This document shows, one piece after another, positions 1-11,456 of a stretch of DNA of 64,000 bases (its first letter is position 1; the number at the start of each line of letters is the position of its first letter). This DNA comes from Mycobacterium sp. JS623. Lineage in GTDB: Bacteria; Actinomycetota; Actinomycetes; Mycobacteriales; Mycobacteriaceae. The notes under the pieces are model-generated. The model worked only from the letters and a program-made list of their open reading frames with translations, had not been told where the DNA came from and ran no database searches. Where the stretch lies: assembly GCF_000328565.1 (NCBI RefSeq), contig NC_019966.1, positions 2,728,001 through 2,792,000 on the forward strand, read 5' to 3'. Made by a program: the position numbers and the translations under genes.

Positions 1-2298
1 GACGAGGCTGTCGGCCTGTGGCAGGAGGTCGCCGGCTTACCGGCCGAGCGCATCCAGCGTCGCGGTATGGCCGACAACTACTGGTCGATGGGCATCCCCG
101 GGCCGTGCGGTCCGTCGTCGGAGATCTACTACGACCGCGGCCCCGAGTTCGGCATCGAGGGCGGGCCCGTCGCCAATGAGGACCGCTACATCGAGATCTG
201 GAATCTCGTCTTCATGCAGAACGAGCGCGGCGAGGGCACGAGCAAGGAGGACTTCGAGATCCTCGGCCCGTTGCCGCGCAAGAACATCGACACCGGCATG
301 GGCGTCGAGCGGGTGGCGTTCCTGCTGCAGGGCGTGCACAACGTCTACGAGACCGACCTGCTGCGTCCCGTCATCGATACCGTGGCTGCGCGCGCCCCTC
401 GCGGGTATGACGTCGGCAATCACGACGACGACGTCCGGTACCGGATCATCGCCGACCACACACGCACCGCGGCGATCCTGATCGGCGACGGGGTGAGCCC
501 CGGTAACGACGGCCGCGGCTACGTGCTGCGTCGGCTGCTGCGCCGCGTGATCCGCTCGGCCAAGTTGCTCGGCATCGACGACCCGATTGTCGGTGACCTG
601 ATGGCCACGGTGCGCGACGCGATGGGGCCGTCTTATCCCGAGCTTGTCACCGACTTCGATCGGATTCACCGCATCGCGGTCGCGGAGGAGACCGCGTTCA
701 ACCGCACCCTGGCATCGGGTTCGAGGTTGTTCGACGACGCGGCCAGCGCAACCAAGGCTTCCGGCGCCACGGTGCTGTCGGGCACCGACGCCTTCACGCT
801 GCACGACACGTACGGCTTCCCGTTGGAGTTGACGCTCGAGATGGCCGCCGAGTCCGGCCTGAGCGTCGACGAAGAAGGCTTCCGCACCCTGATGGCCGAG
901 CAGCGCCAGCGCGCCAAGGCCGACGCGGCCGCGCGCAAGCAGGCGCACGCCGATCTGTCGGAGTACCGCGATCTGGTCGATGCGGGCCCGACGGAGTTCA
1001 CCGGCTTTGACGAATTGACTTCCGAGGCAAAGATTCTCGGCATCTTCGTGGACGGCAAGCGCGTTCCTGTCGTTGCGCACAACGGTGGACCGGCGCCTGA
1101 CCGCGTTGAGTTGATCCTCGACCGAACCCCCTTTTACGCGGAGTCCGGCGGTCAGATCGCCGATGAGGGCAGCGTCACCGGCGCCGGCGCGTCGAGTTCG
1201 GCCAAGGCCGCCGTCACCGACGTGCAGAAGATCGCCAAAACCCTGTGGGCTCATCGCGTCAACGTCGAGTCCGGTGAATTCGTCGAGGGTGACACCGTGG
1301 TCGCCGCCGTCGACCCGCGGTGGCGGCACGGTGCGACGCAGGGTCATTCGGGTACCCACATGGTGCATGCGGCGCTGCGACAAGTGCTGGGCCCCAACGC
1401 TGTTCAGGCGGGCTCACTGAACCGGCCGGGCTATCTGCGGTTCGACTTCAACTGGCAGGGCGCGTTGACCGAGGACCAGCGCACGCAGATCGAAGAAGTG
1501 ACCAACGAGGCTGTCGAGGCCGACTACGAGGTGCACAGCTTCACCACCGAATTGGACAAGGCCAAGGCGATGGGCGCCATGGCGCTGTTCGGTGAGAACT
1601 ATCCCGACGAGGTTCGCGTCGTCGAGATCGGCGGGCCGTTCTCGCTGGAGCTGTGCGGCGGTACCCACGTACACAATTCGGCGCAGATCGGTCCCGTGAC
1701 GATCCTCGGCGAGTCTTCGGTCGGTTCCGGTGTGCGCCGCGTCGAGGCCTACGTCGGTCTGGACTCCTTCCGCCATCTCGCCAAGGAACGCGCATTGATG
1801 GCAGGTCTGGCGTCGACGCTGAAGGTTCCCTCCGAGGAGGTTCCGGCGCGAGTGGCCAATCTGGTCGAGCGCCTGCGGGCCGCCGAAAAGGAACTCGACA
1901 AGATGCGGCTTGCGAGTGCGCGCGCCGCCGCAGCGAATGCCGCCGCGGGAGCTGAGCAAATCGGTAAGGTGCGTGTCGTGGCGCAGCGGATGGCCGGCGG
2001 AATGTCGGCGGCGGATCTGCGCACCCTCGTCGGCGATATCAAGGGCAAGCTGGGCAGCGACCCAGCCGTTGTCGCGTTGATCGCCGAAGGTGAGAACGAC
2101 AGTGTGCCGTTCGTGGTGGCGGTCAACACGGCAGCGCAGGATCTCGGCCTGAAGGCCAACGAATTGGTGAAGCAGTTGGGCGCGGCGGTAAACGGTCGTG
2201 GGGGCGGGAAAACCGATCTGGCACAGGGTTCCGGTAAGGGGGCGGCGGGCATAGACGCGGCATTGGCCGCGCTGCGCGCAGAAATAGGCCGGGAGTAG
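1..2298 (+). CDS. alaS: alanyl-tRNA synthetase, 5'-truncated by the window edge
   Basis: This is the C-terminal 765 residues of cytoplasmic alanyl-tRNA synthetase, which charges tRNA-Ala and removes mis-attached Ser and Gly. The reading frame is open from base 1, so the start codon lies outside the window. Mycobacterial AlaRS is about 900 residues, so about 135 are missing, including class II motif 1. The editing-domain zinc signatures are visible: HxxxH at bases 1345-1359 (GHSGTH) and CxxxH at 1654-1668 (CGGTH). An Ala-rich helical stretch and a Gly-rich DHHA1-type C-terminal domain (around GRGGGKTD) follow. It ends TAG three bases before ruvX, as in M. tuberculosis Rv2555c-Rv2554c. Assignment is certain; only the 5' end is unknown. 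Confidence 0.98.
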   Translation, partial: DEAVGLWQEVAGLPAERIQRRGMADNYWSMGIPGPCGPSSEIYYDRGPEFGIEGGPVANEDRYIEIWNLVFMQNERGEGTSKEDFEILGPLPRKNIDTGMGVERVAFLLQGVHNVYETDLLRPVIDTVAARAPRGYDVGNHDDDVRYRIIADHTRTAAILIGDGVSPGNDGRGYVLRRLLRRVIRSAKLLGIDDPIVGDLMATVRDAMGPSYPELVTDFDRIHRIAVAEETAFNRTLASGSRLFDDAASATKASGATVLSGTDAFTLHDTYGFPLELTLEMAAESGLSVDEEGFRTLMAEQRQRAKADAAARKQAHADLSEYRDLVDAGPTEFTGFDELTSEAKILGIFVDGKRVPVVAHNGGPAPDRVELILDRTPFYAESGGQIADEGSVTGAGASSSAKAAVTDVQKIAKTLWAHRVNVESGEFVEGDTVVAAVDPRWRHGATQGHSGTHMVHAALRQVLGPNAVQAGSLNRPGYLRFDFNWQGALTEDQRTQIEEVTNEAVEADYEVHSFTTELDKAKAMGAMALFGENYPDEVRVVEIGGPFSLELCGGTHVHNSAQIGPVTILGESSVGSGVRRVEAYVGLDSFRHLAKERALMAGLASTLKVPSEEVPARVANLVERLRAAEKELDKMRLASARAAAANAAAGAEQIGKVRVVAQRMAGGMSAADLRTLVGDIKGKLGSDPAVVALIAEGENDSVPFVVAVNTAAQDLGLKANELVKQLGAAVNGRGGGKTDLAQGSGKGAAGIDAALAALRAEIGRE

Positions 2299-2301
2299 TC
2301 C

Positions 2302-2817
2302 GTGGTCGACACCGATGATCGTCTCCCGGATCGGCCCGGGGGCGACGATCCTGGCCGCGGCCGACGGCTCGGTGTCGACGTGGGTACGGTGCGTATCGGG
2401 GTGGCGGCCAGCGATCCGGACGGGATACTGGCCACGCCCGTGGAAACAGTGGAGCGGGACCGGCGGAACAGAGGCGGCAAACATCTGCGCCGGCTCGCGC
2501 AATTGGCCGAGGAGCTGGAGGCGGTCGAAGTGGTGGTGGGGTTGCCGCGCACCCTTGCCGACCGCTCCGGTTCGTCCGCCAGGGATGCGATCGAGCTGGC
2601 CGACCAGTTGGCCCGGCGCATCGCGCCGACGCCGGTACGGTTGTCCGACGAACGGCTGACCACAGTGGCGGCGCAGCGGTCACTTCGCGACGCCGGTATC
2701 CGCGCCAAGGGACAACGAGCGATGATCGATCAGGCTGCGGCGGTAGGGATTTTGCAGAATTGGCTGGACCAGCGGCGCGCGGCTTTGACCGCGCACGGAG
2801 AGGTCGGGGATGACTGA
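2302..2817 (+). CDS. ruvX: RuvX/YqgF-family RNase H-fold putative Holliday junction resolvase
   Basis: A 171-residue YqgF-family protein. Members have an RNase H-like fold and are annotated as Holliday junction resolvases or as factors in 16S rRNA 5'-end processing. The family core [13 protein letters not shown] starts at about residue 23, with Asp26 as the expected first catalytic acid. [12 protein letters not shown] and the LSDERLTT block follow. The N-terminal 20 residues are charged and Pro/Gly rich, as in other mycobacterial members. The GTG start lies 3 bases after the alaS stop, and the 3' end overlaps mltG by 8 bases, indicating translational coupling. Family membership is clear; the exact biochemical role in mycobacteria is not established from sequence. 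Confidence 0.93.
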   Translation: MVDTDDRLPDRPGGDDPGRGRRLGVDVGTVRIGVAASDPDGILATPVETVERDRRNRGGKHLRRLAQLAEELEAVEVVVGLPRTLADRSGSSARDAIELADQLARRIAPTPVRLSDERLTTVAAQRSLRDAGIRAKGQRAMIDQAAAVGILQNWLDQRRAALTAHGEVGDD

Positions 2818-4060
2818 CAACCCATGGGGCGGTCGCGATCGCGCAGAGCCCGTGGCGGTCGGACCGCCGCGACGCCGAATGAGCCGGTCGGACCGGATTC
2901 GGGAAGCGCGAGGTAAACGCAAACGGCGCTTTACCAGTGGCTTCGCGCTGGCCCTGCTGATCGTCGTCCTCGTCGGCGCGGTGTTCCTCGGCTCGAAGAT
3001 GTGGCACTCGCTGTTCGGTGGAGGCAACGACTTCACCGGCAACGGCGTCAATGACGTGGTCATCCAGGTCCACGACGGCGACTCCACGACTGCGATCGGT
3101 CAGACGCTGAAAGACCACAAGGTGGTGGCCAACGTCAATACATTCGTCGAAGCCGCGAATGGTAACGCCGCCATCTCGGCCATCCAGCCCGGCTTCTACA
3201 AGGTGCGCACAGAGATACCGGCTTCCAATGCTGTTGCGCGACTTGCGGATCCGCAGAACCGAGTCGGCAAGCTGGTGATCCCCGAAGGCCGCCAACTCGA
3301 CGACATTCAAGACGTGAAGACGAACGCCGTCACCGAAGGCATCTTCAGCCTGATCTCGCGGGCGACATGCGTGAACCTCGACGGCGACAGGCGCTGTGTC
3401 GCGGTGGACGATCTGAAGAAGGCCGCGGGAAGCGCTGAGCCGTCGGTGCTTTCGGTGCCAGACTGGGCTACCAATCCGGTCGCCGCACTGGGCAACGATC
3501 ACCGCCGGCTGGAAGGGTTGATCGCCCCTGGCACCTGGAACATCGATCCTTCGGAGTCGGCACAACAAATCCTGTCGACGTTGGTCGCGGCCAGTGCGAC
3601 GCAGTACGCGCAGGGCGGGCTGCTGGACACGGCGAAGGCGATGAACATGTCGCCGTATCAGATCCTGACCGTCGGCTCATTGATGCAGCGCGAATCCAAG
3701 CCGGATGACTTCGCGAAGGTTGCGCGGGTGATCTACAACCGGCTGCACGAGAACCGGACGCTGGAGTTCGACTCTACGGTGAACTATCCGCTGGACCGGA
3801 TCGAAGTGGCCACCACCGACGCCGACCGCGCGCAGCACACGTTGTGGAATACGTATGTGCGGCCGGGCCTCCCGGCAACACCGATCTGCTCGCCGGGGCA
3901 GCCCGCGCTATCGGCGGCCGAACAGCCTGCGCCCGGGGACTGGCTGTACTTCGTCACGGTCGACATGCAGGGCACGACGCTGTTCACCCGCGACTACGAG
4001 CAGCATCTGGCGAACATCGAACTGGCCAAGCGCAACGGTGTCCTCGACTCCGCAAGGTAG
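2810..4060 (+). CDS. mltG: endolytic murein transglycosylase MltG (YceG-like)
   Basis: A 416-residue inner-membrane lytic transglycosylase that cleaves nascent glycan strands and is thought to end peptidoglycan polymerisation. A basic cytoplasmic N-terminus (to about residue 42) precedes one membrane helix at about 43-62. A LysM-like region and the YceG catalytic domain follow. The active-site block [11 protein letters not shown] places the catalytic Glu at residue 295, and VARVIYNRL and LEFDSTVNY follow as in E. coli MltG. The ATG overlaps the end of ruvX by 8 bases, and the 3' end overlaps aroE by 23 bases. The alaS-ruvX-mltG-aroE order matches M. tuberculosis Rv2555c-Rv2552c. Nothing appears broken. 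Confidence 0.95.
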   Translation: MTDNPWGGRDRAEPVAVGPPRRRMSRSDRIREARGKRKRRFTSGFALALLIVVLVGAVFLGSKMWHSLFGGGNDFTGNGVNDVVIQVHDGDSTTAIGQTLKDHKVVANVNTFVEAANGNAAISAIQPGFYKVRTEIPASNAVARLADPQNRVGKLVIPEGRQLDDIQDVKTNAVTEGIFSLISRATCVNLDGDRRCVAVDDLKKAAGSAEPSVLSVPDWATNPVAALGNDHRRLEGLIAPGTWNIDPSESAQQILSTLVAASATQYAQGGLLDTAKAMNMSPYQILTVGSLMQRESKPDDFAKVARVIYNRLHENRTLEFDSTVNYPLDRIEVATTDADRAQHTLWNTYVRPGLPATPICSPGQPALSAAEQPAPGDWLYFVTVDMQGTTLFTRDYEQHLANIELAKRNGVLDSAR

Positions 4061-4841
4061 TCCGCGCAAAGCTGCGGTGCTCGGGTCGCCGATTGCGCAT
4101 TCGCGGTCACCGCAGCTGCATCTGGCCGCTTACCAGGCGCTGGGGCTCGACGGCTGGACGTATGACCGTATCGAATGCACCGCCGACCAATTACCAAGCC
4201 TGGTAGGGGGTTTCGGCCCGGAGTGGGTCGGCCTTTCGGTGACGATGCCCGGCAAGTTCGCGGCGCTTCGGTTCGCCGACGAACGCACCGAACGCGCCGA
4301 ACTCGTCGGCTCGGCCAACACATTGGTGCGGACGGCGACGGGATGGCAGGCCGACAACACCGACATCGACGGTGTGAAGGGGGCGTTGGGGTCGGTCACC
4401 GGACGTGCGGCAGTATTGGGCTCTGGCGGTACGGCACCCGCCGTCGTCGTCGGGCTCGCAGAGCTTGGCGTGGAAGATATTTCGGTGGTCGCCCGCAATC
4501 GCGACAGGGCTGCACCGTTGCTGGCCCTCGGGCCTAGGCTCGACATCGAGATCCGCTGGATCGAACTGGGCACGCCAGTGGCGGACGTCGACGCTGTCGT
4601 CAGCACCATCCCCGCGGACGTCGCGGCCAGCTATGCCAACACCGTCGCGTCGACGCCAGTGCTGCTCGACGCGATCTACGACCCGTGGCCGACGCCGCTG
4701 GCGGCGGCGGTCGAGGCGGCGGGTGGCCGGGTCATCAGCGGACTGCAGATGCTGTTGCACCAGGCCTTCGCTCAAGTCGAGCAATTCACCGGTCTGCCCG
4801 CCCCCAAAGAGGCGATGAGGGCGGCACTGGCCGAACAGTAG
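4038..4841 (+). CDS. aroE: shikimate dehydrogenase
   Basis: Shikimate 5-dehydrogenase reduces 3-dehydroshikimate to shikimate with NADPH, the fourth step of the chorismate pathway. With the GTG at 4038 the product is 267 residues, near the actinobacterial norm. SRSP at residues 22-25 binds shikimate, catalytic Lys73 lies in VTMPGK, and NTDID and the nucleotide loop VLGSGGTAPA follow. ISGLQMLLHQAF near the C-terminus is the family C-terminal signature. The frame is open further upstream but runs inside mltG; the GTG at 4038 places about eight residues before KAAVLGSP, like the M. tuberculosis protein. It overlaps mltG by 23 bases. The other aro genes lie about 3 kb downstream. Confidence 0.95.
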   Translation: MSSTPQGSPRKAAVLGSPIAHSRSPQLHLAAYQALGLDGWTYDRIECTADQLPSLVGGFGPEWVGLSVTMPGKFAALRFADERTERAELVGSANTLVRTATGWQADNTDIDGVKGALGSVTGRAAVLGSGGTAPAVVVGLAELGVEDISVVARNRDRAAPLLALGPRLDIEIRWIELGTPVADVDAVVSTIPADVAASYANTVASTPVLLDAIYDPWPTPLAAAVEAAGGRVISGLQMLLHQAFAQVEQFTGLPAPKEAMRAALAEQ

Positions 4842-4873
4842 GGTCGCCTGAATTGGTCGCGGCCGCAATGTCG

Positions 4874-4893
4874 TCACCGCCGCTAGGCGGTGA
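4874..4893. terminator. hairpin between convergent aroE and the EamA transporter gene
   Basis: The sequence TCACCGCC-GCTA-GGCGGTGA forms a perfect 8-bp stem with a 4-base loop, and no T-run follows. It lies 30 bases after the aroE stop. The stop codon of the convergent transporter gene (reverse strand, 4883-4885) falls inside the loop. Position between convergent genes suggests a bidirectional, U-tract-less terminator as commonly proposed for mycobacteria. This is inference from structure only. Confidence 0.5.
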
Positions 4894-5770
4894 TCAGCCG
4901 GGTGTCGCTGTGCGCCAAGCGGCCTCGTGCTGAGCGCACCGCACCGATGCTGGCCACGGTCACCAGCACGATCGCCGCATACCCCATCACCGCGAGGTGC
5001 TGACCAAGAATCAGCCAGCCCGCTACCGCCGCGAACACCGGGGACAGACATGTCAGTATCGCGAACGTCTCGGGTGGCAACCGGCGCAGCGAGATGAGCT
5101 CCAGCGAGTAGGGGATGACGGACGACATCACTCCGACCGTCACCCCCAGCCCCAGCACCTGCCACCGCAGCGCAGCGTCCGGATCGACCGCGAACACCGC
5201 AAATGGAGCCATGGCTACCGCACCCATGGCGGTCGCCAGCGCCAGCCCGTCGAGCCTCGGAAAATCGGCCCCCGCGCGAGCCGTGGCCAGGATGTAGCCG
5301 GCCCAGCTCACCCCTGCGCCCGCGGCGAAGCCAAGGCCAACCGGGTCGAGATGACCGACTCGGACACCGGTGAGACTGAGCAGCGCGACACCCAGCAGTG
5401 CCAACAGCGCCCACAACCATGCTGACTTGCGTCGGCTGACGATCACCGAAAGCGCAAGCGGGCCAAGGGCTTCGACGGTGACGGCCACCCCGAGGGGGAC
5501 GCGCGTCAGCGAGATGTAAAAACATGCATTCATCACCACCAAAGCGGTGGCGAGGGCGATCGCGGACACCCACGCCCGGCGCGATAGCCCACGCAGTCGG
5601 GGGCGGGTCGCCACGCAGAGGACTACCCCGGCGACAAGGAGTCGCATGAACACCGCACCGACCGGGCCGAGCGCCGCGAACAGGCCGACGGCGAACGCGG
5701 CGCCAACCTCCTGGCTGATCGCGGCCGCCACCACCAGCAGCGCTGGACCAATTGGTGACCGTCGATGCAC
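4883..5770 (-). CDS. EamA/DMT-family exporter, RhtA-like
   Basis: A 295-residue integral membrane protein of the drug/metabolite transporter superfamily, with about ten hydrophobic helices in two EamA repeats. Segments such as FMRLLVAGVVL, FYISLTRVPLGVAVTVEALGP and ELISLRRLPPETFAIL resemble RhtA, the E. coli threonine/homoserine exporter. The substrate here cannot be told from sequence. The frame is open upstream to 5929, but the hydrophobic region begins right after the GTG at 5770. The upstream part would run through the divergent peptidase gene, so 5770 is preferred. Only 23 bases separate this start from the start of the divergent A24 gene, so promoters must be very short or internal. The 3' end converges with aroE over the hairpin at 4874-4893. 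Confidence 0.85.
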   Translation of the reverse strand: MHRRSPIGPALLVVAAAISQEVGAAFAVGLFAALGPVGAVFMRLLVAGVVLCVATRPRLRGLSRRAWVSAIALATALVVMNACFYISLTRVPLGVAVTVEALGPLALSVIVSRRKSAWLWALLALLGVALLSLTGVRVGHLDPVGLGFAAGAGVSWAGYILATARAGADFPRLDGLALATAMGAVAMAPFAVFAVDPDAALRWQVLGLGVTVGVMSSVIPYSLELISLRRLPPETFAILTCLSPVFAAVAGWLILGQHLAVMGYAAIVLVTVASIGAVRSARGRLAHSDTRLITA

Positions 5771-5793
5771 GGAACCGACGTTAGCCTCAATGT

Positions 5794-6225
5794 ATGGGGG
5801 CGGTGGTGGCCGGTGTTTGCGTGCTGGCGTGGCTGGCGGTGTTGTCCGCCTACGACATCTATTCGCGACGGTTGCCGAACTGGCTGACGCTGCCAGGTGC
5901 CGCGGTGATCCTCGCGGTGGCCGCCGCACATGGTCGCGGTGTCGCCGCCCTACTCGGCGCGGTCGCGTTGTTCGTCATTTACGCCGTCGTGCACCTGTTG
6001 TCACCACCGGCGATGGGCGCCGGCGACGTAAAGCTGGCGCTCGGCATCGGTGCGCTGACAGCAACCTTCGGTAGCGACGTTTGGCTGCTGGCCGCGCTTG
6101 CTGCGCCCATGCTGACCGCGGGATGGGCTGTTGTGATCGTGTTGCGCCGATCGGAACACACTGTGCCGCACGGTCCTTCGATGTGCGCGGCGGCGGTCAT
6201 AGCAACCGCGTTGGTCGTGCGCTAA
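5794..6225 (+). CDS. small A24-family prepilin peptidase-like protein
   Basis: A 143-residue membrane protein of the type IV prepilin peptidase family (A24). The two catalytic aspartates are visible: Asp21 in AYDIYSRRLPN and Asp78 in the GxGD motif GAGDVKLALG. Four or five hydrophobic helices surround them. Only the protease core is present; the N-methylating, cysteine-rich domain of bacterial PilD is absent, as in archaeal and actinobacterial TadV-like enzymes. M. tuberculosis has a similar gene (Rv2551c) at the same place next to aroE. No pilin or Tad gene is visible in this window, so its substrate must be encoded elsewhere. It ends about 115 bases before the next operon. Confidence 0.88.
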   Translation: MGAVVAGVCVLAWLAVLSAYDIYSRRLPNWLTLPGAAVILAVAAAHGRGVAALLGAVALFVIYAVVHLLSPPAMGAGDVKLALGIGALTATFGSDVWLLAALAAPMLTAGWAVVIVLRRSEHTVPHGPSMCAAAVIATALVVR

Positions 6226-6304
6226 GTCGGAGACGACGGCTGCGCCGACTCGCTCGCCTCGCGCTGCGGTTGATCGGCACGCGCATTTCAGCCACCCGAC
6301 ACCC

Positions 6305-6346
6305 TTGCATACTTAAAGTAGGTTAGTACATACTGTAGGTATGCAA
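6305..6346. promoter_or_regulatory. long inverted repeat overlapping the SnoaL-like gene start (putative TetR operator)
   Basis: Two 16-nt arms, at 6305-6320 and 6331-6346, are inverted copies matching at 14 of 16 positions, with a 10-base spacer. The outer halves are TTGCATAC and GTATGCAA. The left arm also contains an 11-base palindrome, TACTTAAAGTA, at 6310-6320. The block is strikingly AT-rich in a GC-rich neighbourhood, and the right arm covers the ATG at 6341. A TetR-family gene closes the same operon, so this is a reasonable autoregulatory operator. That link is inference. Confidence 0.6.
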
Positions 6347-6727
6347 AGTACCGATCTAGATCTACCCGCGATTTCGCACCGTTACTTCGCCGCCTGGGCG
6401 GCGCATGATCCGGGTGCGATCGTCGCCATGCACACCGAGGACACTCAGTTCTGGACGCATCTTGGCGCGGGGCCCGTACAGGGCCGTGACGCCGTGCGCG
6501 CGGCCTTCGAGCAGATTTTCGCCCAGTTCCCGGATTTCGCCTGGGAGACCTATCGCGTGCTGTACGGCGAGGATCACTGGATCCTCGACTGGGCGTTGAC
6601 CTCCGGTGACATCCGCTTCGACTGCCTCGACGTCGTCAACGTCTCATCGGACGGCTTGGTGAGCCGCAAGGACACCTTCATCGACGCGGCCCAGTTGCAG
6701 CAAGCGATGGGAACCGTGATCGCATGA
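6341..6727 (+). CDS. SnoaL/NTF2-like domain protein
   Basis: A 128-residue single-domain protein of the SnoaL-like (NTF2 fold) group. The start ISHRYFAAWAAHDPGAIVAMH followed by FWTHLG, GPVQGRDAVRAAFEQIFAQFPDF and a final strand is typical of the fold. These proteins form alpha-beta cone dimers that act as isomerases, cyclases, hydrolases or ligand binders; the reaction cannot be read from this sequence. The ATG at 6341 sits within the right arm of a large palindrome, suggesting control by repressor binding over the start. Its stop overlaps the next gene (ATGA), and a TetR regulator lies downstream, so it probably belongs to a small inducible catabolic or detoxifying operon. Confidence 0.8.
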   Translation: MQSTDLDLPAISHRYFAAWAAHDPGAIVAMHTEDTQFWTHLGAGPVQGRDAVRAAFEQIFAQFPDFAWETYRVLYGEDHWILDWALTSGDIRFDCLDVVNVSSDGLVSRKDTFIDAAQLQQAMGTVIA

Positions 6728-7215
6728 CCACCGCAACACCCGTCGACCAGTTGCCGCTCGTCACCGCCCTACCGGTTGAGCACTTGTTCGACATGCATGT
6801 CAATCTGCAACCCGCTCAATCGATTCCGACTCCCGTCGGTACGCGGTTGACCTTCATCACGACCGGAGGCGTCATCGAAGGACCGAAGCTGCGCGGTGAA
6901 CTCCTCCCCGGCGGCGGAGACTGGCTGATCATCGGCGCCGACGGCACCGGACGCGTCGACGTCCGAGCCACGCTGCGCACGCACGACGGCGCGCTCATTC
7001 ATTACGAGTCCCGCGGCGTCATCAAGATCCCCGCGGACGGTGTGCAACGGCTCGCTGCGGGCGAAGTGCTCCCGTTTGAGCAGACCTACATTCGCACGAC
7101 GCCGAAGTTCGAAACCTCCGACGAGCGCTACGCGTGGCTATCCGAGGTGGTCGCCGTCGGCTACAACATCCTGTCGCCCAACCACATCGACTACCGGATC
7201 TATCGAGTGCTGTGA
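6724..7215 (+). CDS. DUF3237 family protein
   Basis: A 163-residue protein matching DUF3237, a beta-barrel family with no established activity. Characteristic blocks are LFDMHVNLQ near residue 18, GTRLTFITTGGVIEGPKLRGELLPGGGDWL, DVRATLRTHDGALIHYESRG, and the C-terminal FETSDERYAWL with YRIYRV. It overlaps the SnoaL-like gene by ATGA, so the two are very likely translated together. DUF3237 genes are often found beside small-molecule oxidation genes, but no substrate can be assigned here. Its stop overlaps a possible 52-codon ORF, and the TetR gene follows 175 bases later. Confidence 0.85.
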   Translation: MTTATPVDQLPLVTALPVEHLFDMHVNLQPAQSIPTPVGTRLTFITTGGVIEGPKLRGELLPGGGDWLIIGADGTGRVDVRATLRTHDGALIHYESRGVIKIPADGVQRLAAGEVLPFEQTYIRTTPKFETSDERYAWLSEVVAVGYNILSPNHIDYRIYRVL

Positions 7216-7370
7216 ACCAGGCAAGGCTTGCGCGCCAGTCGAATCGGGTGGTGCGACGCTGGCCCAGAGCGCAACGCGCGATGGGGCGGCTGCACGCCCA
7301 GGCCGAGCACTACGCGCGGTACACGGATCGCGCGCTGCGGCTGATCGCGTTGGTGCCGGATACAGGGTGA
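7212..7370 (+). CDS. possible small basic ORF, 52 residues
   Basis: A GTG at 7212 overlaps the stop of the DUF3237 gene (GTGA) and opens a 52-codon frame rich in Arg and Ala, with pieces such as RRWPRAQRAMGRLHAQAEHY and ALRLIALVPD. It reads as an amphipathic helix without recognised domain. The only support is the coupled start and the otherwise empty 175-base gap between DUF3237 and TetR. It could equally be non-coding spacer. Low confidence. Confidence 0.3.
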   Translation: MNQARLARQSNRVVRRWPRAQRAMGRLHAQAEHYARYTDRALRLIALVPDTG

Positions 7371-7390
7371 GCACCGGCTATGGTCGGGCC

Positions 7391-7993
7391 GTGGCGACGA
7401 AGGCGGCAAGACGGACTCAGGCCGAGCGGACCGAGGCGACCACCACTGCGCTCGTCGATGCCGCACGTGAACTGTTCGCCCGCGACGGCTACGACGCGAC
7501 GTCGCTGGACGCGGTCGCGGCACGCGCCAACATGACGAAGGGCGCGGTGTATCACCACTTCGACGGCAAGCGGCAGCTGTTCGAGGCCGTCTTCACCCGC
7601 GAAGTGGAGCAGTTGGCCACGCCACTTGTCGAGGCGTACGCCCGGAAGAAGGATCCGTGGGACGCCTTCAAGGCCGGATGCCGGGCATTCCTCGACGAGT
7701 GCCTCGCCCCCGACCTACAGCGAATCGTGCTGCTCGACGCCTTGGCCGCCATCGGCTGGGAGCACGTCCGGCGGCTGGAAGGCCCGCTGCTGGACATGAT
7801 GCAGGTCGGAATTTCGCGGGCCGCAGAAGCCGGCCGCATCGCGCCACGACCACCGGCGCCACTCGCTCATTTTCTCTACGGAGCGCTCTGCGAAACCGCG
7901 ATGATCGTCGCCCGCGCCGACGACCAGAAGACCGCCCATCGCCAGGCCGTCAGCGAGATCAACCGCATCCTTGACGGCCTGGCTATCGACTGA
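7391..7993 (+). CDS. TetR/AcrR-family transcriptional regulator
   Basis: A 200-residue TetR-family repressor. The N-terminal HTH is clear: [21 protein letters not shown], then [20 protein letters not shown], up to about residue 55. The C-terminal ligand domain is helical and contains [20 protein letters not shown], like many mycobacterial TetR proteins. The frame is open far upstream but that part is DUF3237 read in another frame. GTG at 7391 gives the usual short basic N-terminus ([14 protein letters not shown]); GTG at 7367 is an alternative. It probably autoregulates the SnoaL-DUF3237-tetR operon through the palindrome at 6305-6346. The ligand is unknown. Confidence 0.88.
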   Translation: MATKAARRTQAERTEATTTALVDAARELFARDGYDATSLDAVAARANMTKGAVYHHFDGKRQLFEAVFTREVEQLATPLVEAYARKKDPWDAFKAGCRAFLDECLAPDLQRIVLLDALAAIGWEHVRRLEGPLLDMMQVGISRAAEAGRIAPRPPAPLAHFLYGALCETAMIVARADDQKTAHRQAVSEINRILDGLAID

Positions 7994-8031
7994 TTCGGGT
8001 CTCGACGGCGCGACGTGCGAAAATGGGACGC

Positions 8032-9299
8032 GTGTTGCGATGGACGACAGCTGGTGAATCCCACGGCCGCGCGCTGGTGGCCATGGTCGAAGGCATGGTT
8101 GCCGGCGTCCACGTCACCTCCGACGAGATCGCGGCCCAACTGGCCCGCCGCCGACTCGGCTACGGCCGCGGCGCCCGGATGAAGTTCGAGCAGGACCAGG
8201 TCACCATGCTCGCTGGTGTGCGGCACGGGGTCACGCTCGGTGGGCCGATCGCGATCGAGATCGGCAACACGGAGTGGCCGAAGTGGGAAACCGTGATGGC
8301 TCCCGACCCTGTCGATCCCGCTGAGCTCGATGTCGCTCGCAACGCGCCGCTGACCCGGCCCCGCCCAGGCCACGCCGACTACGCAGGCATGTTGAAGTAC
8401 GGATTCGACGACGCGCGCCCGGTGCTCGAGCGGGCCAGTGCCCGCGAAACCGCCGCCCGCGTCGCCGCAGGAACCGTCGCCAGGGCGTTCCTCAAGGAGG
8501 CGCTCGGCGTCGAGGTGGTGTCGCACGTCATCTCCATCGGCGCATCCAAGCCCTACGACGGGCCGCCGCCGCTGGCCGCCGACCTGGCTGCCATCGATGC
8601 CAGCCCGGTTCGGGCGTTCGACGAAGAAGCCGAAAAGCTGATGATCGCCGAGATCGAGGCCGCCAAGAAGGACGGCGACACACTCGGGGGTGTGGTCGAG
8701 GTCGTCGCGCACGGGTTGCCCGTCGGGCTCGGCTCATTCACCAGCGGCGACAACCGTCTTGACAGCCAACTGGCCGGTGCCGTGATGGGCATCCAGGCGA
8801 TCAAGGGCGTCGAGATCGGCGATGGCTTCGAGACCGCGCGCAGGCGCGGCAGCGTCGCGCACGACGAGATGTACCCGGGTCCTGACGGGGTGATGCGCTC
8901 CACGAACCGGGCCGGCGGCCTCGAGGGCGGCATGACCAACGGCCAGCCCGTGCGGGTGCGCGCCGCGATGAAGCCGATCTCGACCGTGCCGCGTGCGCTG
9001 GCCACCGTCGACATGGTGAGCGGCGAAGAGGCCGTTGCGATTCACCAGCGCTCCGACGTGTGTGCGGTGCCCGCCGCCGGTGTCGTCGTCGAGACGATGG
9101 TTGCCCTGGTGCTGGCGCGTGCCGCGTTGGAGAAGTTCGGCGGCGACTCGCTGACGGAGACGCGGGCCAACATCGATACCTACCTGCGGGCTGTGGCCGA
9201 CCGCGAGCCGTCCGGCGGGTCGGGCCCACGGGCGGAGGCCAGGGGAGAGCGAAGCGACCGGGGAATCGGCAACGCGCAACCGGCGCAGGCCTCGGGCTG

Positions 9300-9300
<1 letters not shown>
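8032..9300 (+). CDS. aroC: chorismate synthase
   Basis: Chorismate synthase converts EPSP to chorismate using reduced FMN. With GTG at 8032 the product is 422 residues. Signatures are [12 protein letters not shown] at the N-terminus, [39 protein letters not shown], and SVAHDEMYP with [14 protein letters not shown] near the C-terminus. An ATG nine bases upstream (8023) is in frame; known mycobacterial proteins begin at the LRW position, so 8032 is preferred. The C-terminus carries a Gly/Arg/Ala tail of roughly 25 residues after VADRE that is longer than in M. tuberculosis (401 residues). The stop overlaps the aroK ATG by one base. It is first of the aroC-aroK-aroB-aroQ operon. Confidence 0.97.
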
Positions 9301-11453
<2,153 letters not shown>

Positions 11454-11456
11454 GGA

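Noticed and set aside
37..1383. Long reverse-strand open frame across alaS
   Set aside because: Shadow of alaS in GC-rich DNA; the translated product is low-complexity Val/Arg/Gly/His and matches nothing, while the plus strand is unmistakable AlaRS.
4191..5573. 460-codon reverse frame over aroE and the EamA gene
   Set aside because: Out of frame with both recognised proteins, Arg/Gly/Asp-rich, no domain seen.
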